Shown here piece after piece: positions 49,823-62,530 of a stretch of 64,000 bases of DNA. This DNA comes from Oopsacas minuta (lineage: Eukaryota; Porifera; Hexactinellida; Lyssacinosida; Leucopsacidae). The stretch lies in contig JAKMXF010000288.1 of the NCBI GenBank assembly GCA_024704765.1, forward strand, positions 248,001-312,000. Reading direction: 5' to 3'. The notes below the pieces were generated by a model. It had not been told where the DNA came from. It did no database searches and saw nothing but the letters and a program-made list of their open reading frames with translations. Position 1 is the stretch's first letter; each line of letters begins with the position of its first letter. The translations under genes and the position numbers were made by a program.

Positions 49823-50806
49823 CTAAGCAGTTATGGGATTACCCAATCCTGGACTGTGAAGGTCTTTCGTGAGTGGTAAAATTGGCTTTGAGTCAACCAA
49901 TCGATTCAATTTCATTCGATTATACAAAAATACACCTGATATCGCTATACACATTCCGAAGATGGTTGTCATGGTAATGGGGTCTTTGAAGAAGAAAAGT
50001 GAGCCGCTAATGATGACGATACGTTTTGTGACGTTCGCGACTGAATAACTTAAGGGGGAGAGATTAGAAATCACGAAAAACGCGAAAATATTCTGACCAA
50101 CATTCGAAATCGCCGCCAGCCCTAAAAGCGTCCAAATTCGGCTAATATTTTCATAATCAAATTCCGGAGCTCCAAAGAAAAGGACTTGGCCGTCAACAAT
50201 CACCCAAATTGGTATAAACAAAACTAAAGCTATTAATGTTATGTGTTCTAATAACTGTAACTGGTGAACTTCAATATCTTTCATAGCCTTTTTGGAATAA
50301 ATATTCTGTAATGTGAATGCGCCGGTTGATATTAACGCATTCACCACGCCGAGCATGTCGATAACAATATCTGAAATTGTAGCCATGAGGACACCGCAGA
50401 CAATTGGAACTAAAGTCAAATAAACCGCGACACTCTGAGATTCATTTAGAATCAATTTGGAAAGGAACACAGTGAACACAGGACTCGTTGCCTTGACTGT
50501 ATGCGAATATGAAACCGGTATATGAAGAATTGAGATGTGTGACGAAACACTTGAGAATATTTTCCCGATGGACAAACCCATTAATCGTCTATAATAAACC
50601 TTCTTTTGGCTACCTGTACCATGGATACCATTTGATCTGGTTAAGATTAAAATGGGACGGACACAGACTACAATTGCTATAAAATGAACTAAAGTTATTG
50701 AGAAGGGGTAAGGGAATATCATCAGGACTTGCTTGGAGAATAGGTTGGTACCTGTACTGAAGGCATACCATAGTATACAAAGCGTTACTATGTAGAAATT
50801 CTGCAT
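49823..50806 (-). CDS. SLC35E1: Solute carrier SLC35E1-like (triose-phosphate-transporter family)
   Basis: Single exon, 327 residues, about ten membrane helices. It is a member of the drug/metabolite transporter superfamily, Golgi/ER nucleotide-sugar and TPT type; the substrate of SLC35E1 is not established. Seen: LCILWYAFSTGTNLFSKQVL, corresponding to LLWYALSAGGNVVNKVIL. The signature block HISILHIPVSYSHTVKATSP is nearly the same as [20 protein letters not shown]. Further matches are FTLQNIYSKKAMKD and SPLSYSVANVTKRIVII. A C-terminal FLYNRMK follows. Length is shorter than human (410) mainly in the tail. Its stop is about 100 bp from a family D element; upstream it is followed by MFSD9 on the same strand. 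Confidence 0.88.
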   Translation of the reverse strand: MQNFYIVTLCILWYAFSTGTNLFSKQVLMIFPYPFSITLVHFIAIVVCVRPILILTRSNGIHGTGSQKKVYYRRLMGLSIGKIFSSVSSHISILHIPVSYSHTVKATSPVFTVFLSKLILNESQSVAVYLTLVPIVCGVLMATISDIVIDMLGVVNALISTGAFTLQNIYSKKAMKDIEVHQLQLLEHITLIALVLFIPIWVIVDGQVLFFGAPEFDYENISRIWTLLGLAAISNVGQNIFAFFVISNLSPLSYSVANVTKRIVIISGSLFFFKDPITMTTIFGMCIAISGVFLYNRMKLNRLVDSKPILPLTKDLHSPGLGNPITA

Positions 50807-50855
50807 TTACTAATTCAATTACAAATAATTCGATAGTAATTACGTTACAGCATAA

Positions 50856-50993
50856 TGCAGTGTAGCTTCCACAAACGGGTTAGTATATCTCGCCGTGCCT
50901 GGCACTCCATTGGTGGATGTTACACTATACTTAATTCACAAAATATCAACAACAACAACAACAACAACAACTAATTGTTTACTAGCTATTGTC
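50856..50993. repeat. Family F-like palindrome and (CAA)n run
   Basis: 50856-50935 carries AGTGTAGCTTCCACAAACGG and TTGGTGGATGTTACACTATA, the same palindromic ends as the copy at 62556. A (CAA)n tract follows at about 50947-50972. Together they make the spacer between SLC35E1 and MFSD9. Confidence 0.5.
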
Positions 50994-53900
50994 CTATTCT
51001 ATTTTCATATGTGAATTATTCTTCAAATTAACAACAAATAATACAAACAAAGAGCTAATACAATATCCAAATGAAGCTAGCATTGGCAAATTATAATCCA
51101 ATTCATACATCACACCTGCTAAACCAGGACTGAGTATTTTAGCCATCGACCCCACGGATGTTATGAGACCAATCGCGACCCCTCTGTCCCCCACAGAGGT
51201 CCGAGAAAATAACAAATTCAAGTGAATCAACCTGAAAAGCATTGACGACGACTCAATTAAGAAAAGAGCTAAAAATAGCACTTTAACATCTAATAATAGT
51301 ATCAGTAAGTAACCTATAGCACATATAAAAGTGAAATGGGTTGCTATTATGATATTATTATTATTGTAGAAATGTTTTAAGATTGTATTCGTGCTTCCTG
51401 CCGCGATTATGGCACAGACAGAATTGAATGCCATTATATAACCACATTCGCTTAAAGTGAAACCATAATTTTCTTCTAAAAATAGCATCAAATTTGAGTA
51501 ATAAAGAACTTCCGATAATTGCTGTACTAGTTTAAGTAATAGAATATCCCAGTAACGGGATAGTAGCGATGGAATGTTGTTAAAATTCGGTGTTTTTGAT
51601 TGGGTGCGCGGGATATTTTCTCGAGGTGTTGGTAGGAAAAATACAAAAATAGTTAGAAATAAGAAAGTTAACGTGATAACAATCGCAGATGTAAGAAATG
51701 TGTCATCATATGTAGCTAAGTGTCCACCAATGATAACACCAATAGCTGCACCAAATGTTACACTAGACGAGAATACCCCCATAACCTCTGTGAATGAGTT
51801 AGCAGGAGTTATGTCGGATAGATATGCCTTTGAGAGAAGTATACCTTGCTTGAAACTACCTAGAGGAGTAATTGGAATGTTAATTCGAGAATTCCATATT
51901 GTAAATAAACCCAAAGCATCGGATCCCACATGTGAACTCCCCTGACAACGCCCGTGGGCTATTAAGGGGACCACGGAAGCTTGGGAACACTGCCCTCGGA
52001 AATCAGAACGATATCAATTTTGTTACCCCAACTTACCAGAAACAATTCGAGCCATAATAAACCCAAAGTAACTTGCAGTAATAGTAAGAGCAGCATAGCC
52101 TAGTGTTGATATGAAATAGCAGATCAGCATGATACGCTTACGACCATATTTATCACTTAATCGTCCCTACAAAATACAAATAGTGATAATAATTTTGAAA
52201 TACAGAAGGACTCCGGTAATCTGTACTACGTCTTCGGAGCAAAAAATTTACAGTCATATCCCGTTACATCGAAGCTCAAGGGACCGTGATAATTACTTCG
52301 ATCTAACTGATGGAATATGTGTTACTTTGAAGGTTTGGGACCATGTTTGTACAATTTCACACCTCGATATAAGCGAGTATTCCGATATATCCGTGTTAGA
52401 TATCTCGGGAGTTAACTGGTAACTTGAAAATATGAAATATATAAATGTAATCAAAATAACTCAATGAAGAAACAAGGCTTGTACAACTAGGATACAAGGT
52501 AGGCAATAAAGTATGGTTTCTGTCTCGTAAACACAAACATTTACTTGTTGTTCACACCATACTTTCCGTATACACCCTGACAACAATACTTCCAGATTGG
52601 AATGTGATAATACTGTCCATACACGGATATTTGCCATATTAAGGTTCAGATTGGGAAATTTAGATTTTATTTTGAATAAGTGAGAACTGAATTCTTTCTC
52701 AAATATTTCGAATGGTATTTCTCCAATTTGTTGTTGTTGACATATTCGTATTGTTAAGCCAACACCTTCACTTTTCGTGCTAAAACCAGTAACAAATGCG
52801 TTAAAATTGAAATCCACAAGTTGAAAAGAGTGTTTTTCTGAATCGGTGAAAGCTGGATTTGTCAAACTTGTCATTTGCCATTCGCAATCTGCATTTTTCG
52901 GCAATTTTGGTACTAGAATGTAATTCATGTGTTTCCCAGTTTCTGCCCCATAAAATGTGTTAAATACGACCTGACAATGTTCTAGGATATTCCTGTTAGT
53001 TCCATAACAAGATCCAATTACAAAACACGTGACTTCAGAATTATTAGCTTGCAATACAGTTTGACAATGTTGAAGACTTAATTGTGGTTGCATAGAGACA
53101 TCAGCTAATTCCATTAGAGAAGAAATAAGACCGATTTGGCCGGCGACGAACACCCAACCGCCGGCGGTGTAGCATTGGGCGTATGGTCCTATATTAGCTG
53201 GGGCCCAAAAGGAACGAGATTGTACATGCATGCATGCTGTATCCTCCCCGCGCGTACCGATTAACTCGAGCCTGCAAATCGTCCCAGCATTTGATAGCAT
53301 TTGTATCTGTAAACAAACTCTTGATGGGGGCTTTATACTGAAATAACTCGAGTATATTTTGTTAATAATTGCGTAATTATTCATTTCTGATAAGAATAGA
53401 TTTGTGTGTATAATGTGTGAGAAATTGAGTTGGTTCTGGTTTAATATGGAACCAATTTGTTGCATCATATTTTTCACACCTTTTGCTAAATCAGCTGACT
53501 CGAAATATGCAACTAAACTCAAACAAAAATATTTCTCTCCAAAGCTAGTATTATTCCCAAATTCTAAAATTTCTGTATTTATAGCTGTGACGAGTTTGAC
53601 CGTTTGTGAAGTAATCAACTCAGATTTTCTAGAATATTCTAAAAGCTCTTTGTGTAGAATTGGGGGAGTCCGAGGCTTTGGAAAATTTTCACAGTCTTTA
53701 TCCTCTAAATGCAATTTTAATATTTTGATATAACCAACAGGGCTATAAGGGTCTTTGGAAGCGATTACAGATTGAAATTCGTCGAGTACAACTTTTCTTT
53801 TAAAGAACGGCGCGTTGAGTGTCAGCGTCTCGTACTCACCTCCTTCTCCACAGACATTCAATCCGCACTCTCCTCCAAGTCGGACGAATTCCCCCTCTAC

Positions 53901-55211
53901 CTCTGACAAGCGTTTGCCTAAATGTCTATCCGGTTTCAATCCCAGAGAACCGATTTTTACGGTGATAGCATCCACCCCTGAATTAATCATATCATGAAGT
54001 AACACCTCTTGATTAAGGCGCCATAAATAGGCTAGCGAAACTAAACCGAGGCGATTACAAACATTCTCTACTCTCAATCGTTGATAGTTCGACAGAATAG
54101 CCCCTGATGAAACACCTTTAACCTCTGGGTGTTTGGTTAAAACTTGAACCAGTAATTCATACAAATCTTCAATCTCATCATCGAGTGTTTTGTCATAAAA
54201 CAATTCAGTGCTTTTTGCGATTCCTTTCGTCCGTATTTGGTATAAAGGAAGGTCGATTGCTATAGCGATTACCTCAATCGTTTCATGTCCGATCGATTGG
54301 AACATTAAACTATCAATCTCACCGTCAATATATGGCTGTATGTTAGCTAGCGCTACGATCTTGTGTCCATGGTTCATACAATGAAGTACGTTATAAGAAC
54401 TGTCCTTACCTCCGCTAATTAATGCTACTACTTCCATTGCTAAATAGTAACATGTAAATTATGTTCAAATTCTCCCCAGTCAGATTTGACCTCTGTACAC
54501 GCCCCAGGGGCCCGGGGGGTTATTATGTGTCGAATCCCTATCCTACATAATTAACTTACAATAACCGGAGAGGATATGACTTGAAATAATCCATATACAG
54601 ATCCTAAAAACAAATAAACATGTGTAGGCCTTGAAATCTGAGAGATATGTGAATTCGTTAAGATATTAATACAGAAAAATCTCCACAAATGAGGTATATA
54701 TGCTACCCAGTTTGTGGAGAATTACACTTTTGTATAACTTTACATCTGCATGCCAAACCTCAAGGTTCTAACTCATACCGATTACTCCATCAGCTCAAAA
54801 ATGTTCCCAATTTGGTGTTCCACGGACGACAACAGGACTCCATATATTGTAGTAAATTGGGAACGGGGTCTATGAGTGAAAAACGTAGGGAACAGCTGTC
54901 TTACTATACAGCAATATGCTATTACCAGCTAATCCTGTCCACTTAGGAGAACAACCAAAATTCTTCCCATATTGATTCATATAAGGAACGAATACAGACA
55001 CACTTCCCATATCCTAAACAAAAAATTGAATTATAGTAGACTCCGGTTACAGTTTAGGCCGGTTATAAGACAGAACCCCTTCGGGAGTAGCAATACACGT
55101 TCTTATAACCGGTATAAATATACAGGAATATGCGAGAACCGTTTGCCAGAGGATGGTGCTTGTACTTACCAGAAATCCTATCAAATAGAAGTAATAGCTC
55201 TGTAATAACAT
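50994..55211 (-). CDS. MFSD9: Major facilitator transporter MFSD9-like (5 exons, DPH6 inside intron 3)
   Basis: Exons 55170-55211, 54926-55013, 54560-54603, 52037-52166 and 50994-51859 join in phase to 389 residues; all splice sites are GT/AG. Seen: TM1 FYLIGFLDMGSVSVFVPYM; TM2 GLAGSVYGLFQVISSPVI, parallel to AGIVGSSYGILQLFSSTLV of MFSD9; MFS motif A GRLSDKYGRKR; SGSFKQGILLSKAYLSDITP, close to [20 protein letters not shown]. A C-terminal half has six helices and a GDRGVAIGLITSVGSMAKI segment. Vertebrate MFSD9 is an orphan carrier. Intron 3 (52167-54559) is 2.4 kb, against about 55-360 bp for the others, and contains the whole DPH6 gene on the same strand plus a family A element. The start codon is 5 bp from the LIPT2 ATG on the other strand. 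Confidence 0.85.
52250..52418 (-). repeat. Family A MITE, reverse orientation
   Basis: Starts CAGTCATATCCCGTTACATC, contains AGCTCAAGGGACCGTGATAA and ends TATCTCGGGAGTTAACTG. Full length, inside MFSD9 intron 3 downstream of DPH6. Confidence 0.75.
52461..54437 (-). CDS. DPH6: Diphthine-ammonia ligase with fused RidA-like domains
   Basis: Single exon, 658 residues. It performs the last step of diphthamide synthesis on EF-2, ATP-dependent amidation of diphthine. Seen: the adenine-nucleotide alpha-hydrolase P-loop ALISGGKDSSYNVLHC at residues 5-20; SGAILSNYQRLRVENVCNRL; and the family block LIHRD-like GVDAITVKIGSLGLKPDRHL with CGEGGEYETLTLNAPFF, diagnostic for DPH6. Two YjgF/RidA-type regions follow at about 300-400 (FSHIIHTNLFLSEMNNYAII) and 410-520 (IGPYAQCYTAGGWVFVAGQI). 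The long form is as in yeast; the human protein has only the first domain. It lies wholly within an intron of MFSD9, same strand. The C-terminal 20 residues are hydrophobic and unlike the family. Confidence 0.88.
   Translation of the reverse strand: MEVVALISGGKDSSYNVLHCMNHGHKIVALANIQPYIDGEIDSLMFQSIGHETIEVIAIAIDLPLYQIRTKGIAKSTELFYDKTLDDEIEDLYELLVQVLTKHPEVKGVSSGAILSNYQRLRVENVCNRLGLVSLAYLWRLNQEVLLHDMINSGVDAITVKIGSLGLKPDRHLGKRLSEVEGEFVRLGGECGLNVCGEGGEYETLTLNAPFFKRKVVLDEFQSVIASKDPYSPVGYIKILKLHLEDKDCENFPKPRTPPILHKELLEYSRKSELITSQTVKLVTAINTEILEFGNNTSFGEKYFCLSLVAYFESADLAKGVKNMMQQIGSILNQNQLNFSHIIHTNLFLSEMNNYAIINKIYSSYFSIKPPSRVCLQIQMLSNAGTICRLELIGTRGEDTACMHVQSRSFWAPANIGPYAQCYTAGGWVFVAGQIGLISSLMELADVSMQPQLSLQHCQTVLQANNSEVTCFVIGSCYGTNRNILEHCQVVFNTFYGAETGKHMNYILVPKLPKNADCEWQMTSLTNPAFTDSEKHSFQLVDFNFNAFVTGFSTKSEGVGLTIRICQQQQIGEIPFEIFEKEFSSHLFKIKSKFPNLNLNMANIRVWTVLSHSNLEVLLSGCIRKVWCEQQVNVCVYETETILYCLPCILVVQALFLH
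54680..54728. repeat. Family F palindromic fragment
   Basis: CTCCACAAATGAGGTATATA and CAGTTTGTGGAGAATTACAC form an imperfect palindrome in MFSD9 intron 2. A hAT-like fragment (CATCAGCTCAAAAATGTTCC ... GACGACAACAGGACTCCATA) follows at about 54795-54895 in the same intron. Confidence 0.5.
55036..55165 (+). repeat. Family B pogo-like MITE next to a splice donor
   Basis: GACTCCGGTTACAGTTTAGG, then GCCGGTTATAAGACAGAACC and the core AATATACAGGAATATGCGAG. It takes up nearly all of MFSD9 intron 1, and its GGTGCTTGTACTTAC end runs into the exon 1 donor. Confidence 0.7.
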
Positions 55212-55216
55212 AACTA

Positions 55217-55855
55217 ATGAGTATTCTAACAAGAGTAGAGAGACTGGGGGTAATACACTACAGACAATCATTACAGTACCAGTACAAACTGAGTAGAGAT
55301 ATACAGAACGGAGATATTAACAGGATTCTTATCTGTCAACATCCGCCGGTATATACGCTTGGCAGACGACAGAAAGGGCTCCAGACGCCCCAGACCCAGG
55401 GGGCCGAAACGATCCTCACAAACAGAGGGGGGCTATCAACATTCCACGGTCCTGGACAGCTTGTTTGTTACCCCATATTAAACCTTACAGCCTTAAGAAA
55501 CGGGAAACATATTGGCGGAATTCGCTGGTACATAAAATGCTTAGAAAATGCAGTAATTAACACCTGTAGAGAGTTTGACGTCGTCGCAAATACAAATGAG
55601 CACGTCGGTGTATGGACTGGAGGTGAAAAAATATGTTCTATAGGTGTACATATACAGAGAGGTGTTACTATACACGGGTTAGCACTAAATTGTAGTACAG
55701 ACTTAAGCTGGTTTGATTCAATAGAGCCTTGTGGCATTGTTGACTGTAAGGTGACAAGCTTATCTAAAGTTTGTGAGAGGATTGTTAGAGTAGAAGATGT
55801 GGTGGATATCTTATTGGAGAATTTAAGGGCATTATTGGGAGTAAAGTTATGCTAA
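55217..55855 (+). CDS. LIPT2: Octanoyl (lipoyl) transferase, LipB family
   Basis: Single exon, 212 residues. It moves octanoate from mitochondrial acyl carrier protein to the H protein as the first step of lipoate synthesis. Seen: ICQHPPVYTLGRRQK; the signature NRGGLSTFHGPGQLVCYPIL; WTGGEKICSIGVHIQRGVTI with the conserved Lys; HGLALNCSTDLSWFDSIEPC, where the Cys of EPCG is the expected catalytic thiol, followed by KVTSL. Length is the usual 210-230. No long presequence is visible, though the start lies only 5 bp from the MFSD9 ATG on the opposite strand, so transcription start sites of the two genes must interleave. Confidence 0.9.
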   Translation: MSILTRVERLGVIHYRQSLQYQYKLSRDIQNGDINRILICQHPPVYTLGRRQKGLQTPQTQGAETILTNRGGLSTFHGPGQLVCYPILNLTALRNGKHIGGIRWYIKCLENAVINTCREFDVVANTNEHVGVWTGGEKICSIGVHIQRGVTIHGLALNCSTDLSWFDSIEPCGIVDCKVTSLSKVCERIVRVEDVVDILLENLRALLGVKLC

Positions 55856-56225
55856 TTGTTTATTTCTTTATTTGTTTACTTGTTTATTCATTCGTTTGCT
55901 TGCTTGTTTGTTTGTTTGTTTGTCTGCATGTTTGTATGTTTGTATGTTTGTTTATTCATTCGTTGGCTTGCTTGTTTGTCTGTCTGTTTGTTTGGAGTTT
56001 ACTGCCTGATTATTTGTTTGTGTTTATTGATGTATTCTAAATATGAACTATCTGAATACTCAAAAGTACCCTCAGTATTGTGTAACAGTATTGGCAGGTG
56101 TTTTCATTAATGTTTGTGTTCTTTTTTACAAGTAATAATATTCAACATTAATTAAGTAAATAACAGCGATAATATACGCATGACTATATACAAACGGAAG
56201 TTCAAATTATTGCATTCCAACCAAG
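55856..56225. repeat. Long (TTTG)n-type simple repeat and spacer
   Basis: 55860-56025 is an imperfect tetranucleotide tract (TTTG, CTTG, TCTG, TATG units) on the plus strand. Open frames in it code only Phe/Val/Cys/Leu repeats and are artefacts. The rest to 56225 shows nothing and precedes the CNOT6 stop. Confidence 0.75.
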
Positions 56226-59135
56226 TTAATTGGTTGCTAGTTTCATTGGCATTTCAAAATGAGCGACGAGTGGGATATGATCGGAGGGAACATGGACATT
56301 CGGACAGCCGATAGATTTAGATTCTTTGATCCAATCTTCACATAAGGGGGCTAAATATAAAGTGGGAAGGAAATAGCTTGAGCTGTATAGAATGTAATCG
56401 ATCTTGCCTTTAAAAGTGAATGTATAATTCGTGAAAGGAAAACTCAAATCGTCAACTGAATTAAAAGAGAAAGGATGTGATATCTCGTGTTTATACTCAC
56501 TGGATCCGTTTCGTATTTGAGCGCAGTATCTTGTAATGAATCCTTCATATCCAAAATTCTTAAGCTCTTCATGATCAGCTCGTATTCTTCCGTTAAGTAA
56601 GAATTCCATTACGCTAGAATCTGGTAACGAATTGAAGTCCCCACAGAATATCATAGGAATACGCTTCAATGGATCTGTTCCAATAGAGTAGCCTAAACAT
56701 AGCATACAGTCAACTCCTGATGTATCGAAGCTCAAGAGACCGCGATAATTACTTTGATACAACGGGAATTAACTGTCCAGCTGTATATGTATATGTTTCA
56801 CACCCTTACTAACCTAAATTTTGTTCCTCAACCAATCTCTTTACAATGTCTGTCAGTTCGTTCATAAACAGTACAGCTTGTATTAGCTTAACGTCAGAAT
56901 ACTCAGGATCCCAGTGCATATGAGCATTTGACACTAACAAATGTGTTTCGCGCTTTTTGACACTATCACTCCTATCATCTAGTTTCAGTTTCAATAAGGC
57001 TACTAGTCCTATATTGTCCTTCAGCATTACTCTGTTTAGCATATCATCTGAGCCCTCTGAGTTAGCTATAGCTAGCTGGTTGAATTCTACACTAAACTTC
57101 TCAACCAAACTGAACCTATGGAATGTAGAGTTAATAAGGAGCTCTGATAATACTACAGGATGTCTCTGCTCTGAAGGGTACACGAAGAGTACCGTGGCCC
57201 ATGAGAGGGGGGTCAATTGCCCCCCCCCAAAGGTTGTGAACACCAATCTAACAATTCCAGAAAATTTTGTAAATATTTCACTCACTTAGACGTGTTAAAA
57301 AATATAGCGCAGCCATCCACGAACTTCCTGTCAAATTCCTGCATAGTCTTAGCTCTTGATTTAGGTGTGAATACTCCGTCATAACCGGATTCTCTTAATT
57401 TTGGGAGAAAAAAAGTGTTGAATTGATCTGTCTCTACTTCCTAGTGGTAAACAAGTAAATACACAAGTAAACAAACAAACAAACAAACCTGTAAACAGAA
57501 CACATCTGCTCTAGATTCTTTCATCTCTCCGAATATATTATTCCTTCTATATTCCCACTTTAACGCCCAAGTAGGACAATATCCATATACTTGTCTGGTG
57601 GCGTATTTATCACATAACACGTTATAGCACATTACACTGAAGTTAACTACACACATGATAGATACGATAAATATCTCCCAGAGGTGATTATTCACATTTT
57701 AACACCCTTGAACGGGGGACATAATATATACATGTACATTAAGTGCTTCTGTGACGTGTTATGTCCCAGTTTCCATGGTTACCTCGTTGGTATTTGGCTA
57801 CATAAATATGATTAATTTTTAAACTTACACTCGTCTGAATGATCTTTGTAATTTTGTGTTCTAACCCATTCCCTCTCAGGTGGTTTATGTGTACCTAGAG
57901 GTGTGAAAATTGTGTCACATATATAAACAAAAACAACAAACAACATACATGGGAGGTTGTCAAGTAGAAATGAAATCAACTGCGGAATCCCGTTAGTATC
58001 ATTAACCGTCTGTAGTACTTCTTGTGGGAGAGGATTACCGGAAAGGGTAAATACTTGTAACAAAAAAAGCTTCCCGAATTCGTATGGAATAACTCTAAGG
58101 TTATTATTGGAAAGTAATAGTTCTCTGAGTTGGATCATGTCACCAATTTCTGGCGGGAGTTGTATCAGTTTGTTGTCGGATAGGTCGAGGTGTTGGAGAC
58201 ATTTTAGGCGGGAAATGTCAGGTGGTAGGTGTGTGAGATAGTTTCCACCAAGAAACAGAGATGTGAGGTGAGTTAACTAGATTAGAAAGGTGTCAAAATA
58301 TGAATACAGTCAACTCCCATTATATAGAACGCGGATATATCGAAGGGTGAAATTATACAAATATGGTCCCAAAACCGTCAAAGTAACATATATTCTATCG
58401 GTGATATCGAAGAAATTATCACAGTCCCTTCAGCTTCGATATAACTGAGCTGACAGTGTAAAGTACATTTCCCTTCAGGGTCGCATAAGATGAACTCCCA
58501 TGGTACCAAAAATCTTGTAATAATAAGGATACCATAAACTGGGGCTACTTTGGCCCACTGGGTTTGCTTTAGCCCAAATATCAAAGCTCCAAAGAAACTA
58601 GATTAGATTCAGTATTATACTTGAAAATGACTAACCATATGTTTAACAAATTTTCCAATATTGGTAGACAATCTCGAATACAAATACAATATCTATTCGA
58701 TACATAAGCAAATTTCAATATTTGGGCTAAGGCAAACCCAGTGGGCCAAAGTAGCCCCAGTTTACGGTACTTCAAATTAAGTGAACTTAATTAAAACCCT
58801 ATTGGCATGATTGTATTGGGGGACTGGCTTGGTTCATAATAAGCTACTAACGGCAATGAGAAGTTATGACGAGTACTTGGTGTATATTAATACATACGCC
58901 AATTGTTCATTCAACATACCTTGAATAAATCAGCTGATAGATGTCTAATAGGTCCTTTGATCTCTAACTCTGTCCATTTTATTATTTGCTTGTTCTCAAC
59001 TTCTGTGTGGTTTTCTCGCTTCTTTTTCTGGCTACCCTGATGGAACCTGTATGTCTCTGTCAGTGATAGTCCATGCGTATACGAGGGAGCCATTTGATAT
59101 TGGGGGAATACGTTCGTTTGCTGAGTAACTTGCAT
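56226..59135 (-). CDS. CNOT6: CCR4-NOT deadenylase subunit 6 (7 exons)
   Basis: Exons 58920-59135, 57949-58276, 57829-57894, 57489-57646, 57286-57440, 56814-57115 and 56226-56692 join in phase to 563 residues (human CNOT6 is 557). It is a poly(A)-specific 3' exonuclease that starts mRNA decay. Seen: KWTELEIKGPIRHLSADLFK; leucine-rich repeats (LTSLFLGGNYLTHLPPDI, LQHLDLSDNKLIQLPPEI, LRELLLSNNNLRVIPYEFG) that bind CNOT1; and the EEP nuclease domain with VMCYNVLCDKYATRQVYGYC, catalytic EVETDQF, NSEGSDDMLNRVM. NAHMHWDPEYSDVKL, FCGDFNSLPDSSVMEF and PSDHIPLVAHFEM complete the metal and catalytic residues. Introns hold repeat G (intron 3), a 69-bp family A copy (intron 6) and another family A copy (intron 1). 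Confidence 0.93.
56707..56775 (-). repeat. Family A MITE, minimal 69-bp copy
   Basis: CAGTCAACTCCTGATGTATC to TGATACAACGGGAATTAACTG: almost only terminal inverted repeats, more than half of a 121-bp CNOT6 intron. Confidence 0.75.
57684..57802 (-). repeat. Dispersed repeat G, copy 2 (inverted)
   Basis: GTGATTATTCACATTTTAAC and CGGGGGACATAAT at the left; TATGTCCCAGTTTCCATGGT and TTGGTATTTGGCTAC at the right. It is the reverse complement of the copy at 47061-47232 with the middle shortened, and fills most of CNOT6 intron 3. Confidence 0.65.
58307..58458 (+). repeat. Family A pogo-like MITE
   Basis: CAGTCAACTCCCATTATATA, CGCGGATATATCGAAGGGTG, then CAGTCCCTTCAGCTTCGATA. Full length, in CNOT6 intron 1. 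Confidence 0.7.
58525..58775. repeat. Imperfect inverted repeat of about 250 bp
   Basis: ATACCATAAACTGGGGCTAC and TTGGCCCACTGGGTTTGCTT at 58528-58570 are mirrored by AGGCAAACCCAGTGGGCCAA and AGTAGCCCCAGTTTACGGTA at 58731-58769. Inner arms (TAGCCCAAATAT / ATATTTGGGCTAAG) also pair. A palindromic element in CNOT6 intron 1, not seen elsewhere in the window. Confidence 0.7.
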
Positions 59136-59573
59136 TTTTGGGTGATTATTTTAAGTGCAGTTTTCGAATTTGTTGCAAAGTATTATCAATTATTATGAAA
59201 CCTTATTAAACACGCGTGTCTTGTGCTATCAATATTATTATACCACTCATTTTAGAAAACTAGCAAAAAATAATACACAAATTATACACATTCATAAATA
59301 TTACTACACAACAAGCATTTCCATTATTTTCCCTTTCATTTGTCTAATCCTTTGATTTTCACACTTCCCCACTGGCCGAATATTCCCCTTTTACAGGGTC
59401 ACATGGACCTCTTGGCGTTCTACATACGACCGCAGGGGGTCCACAGGGGAAAAGATTTGGGATCCGCTGCTCTATTATATACAAAAAGACCAGAAATTTC
59501 CCTGGAAACGGAGAGCTGTAAATTATGGTTTTTATCCCGAATATAGTATCCATAGTTATATAATACAACACAA
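59136..59573. other. Divergent spacer between CNOT6 and AFG2A
   Basis: It holds a hAT-like fragment at about 59385-59475 (ACAGGGTCACATGGACCTCT, CGCAGGGGGTCCACAGGGGA). No gene; presumably carries both promoters. Confidence 0.5.

Positions 59574-62530
<2,957 letters not shown>

Noticed and set aside
52461-54437. DPH6 and MFSD9 as one fused gene
   Set aside because: DPH6 has its own start and stop, and MFSD9 exons 3 and 4 join in phase without it.
55849-56110. Two open frames rich in Phe, Val, Cys, Leu
   Set aside because: They are translations of a TTTG-type simple repeat.
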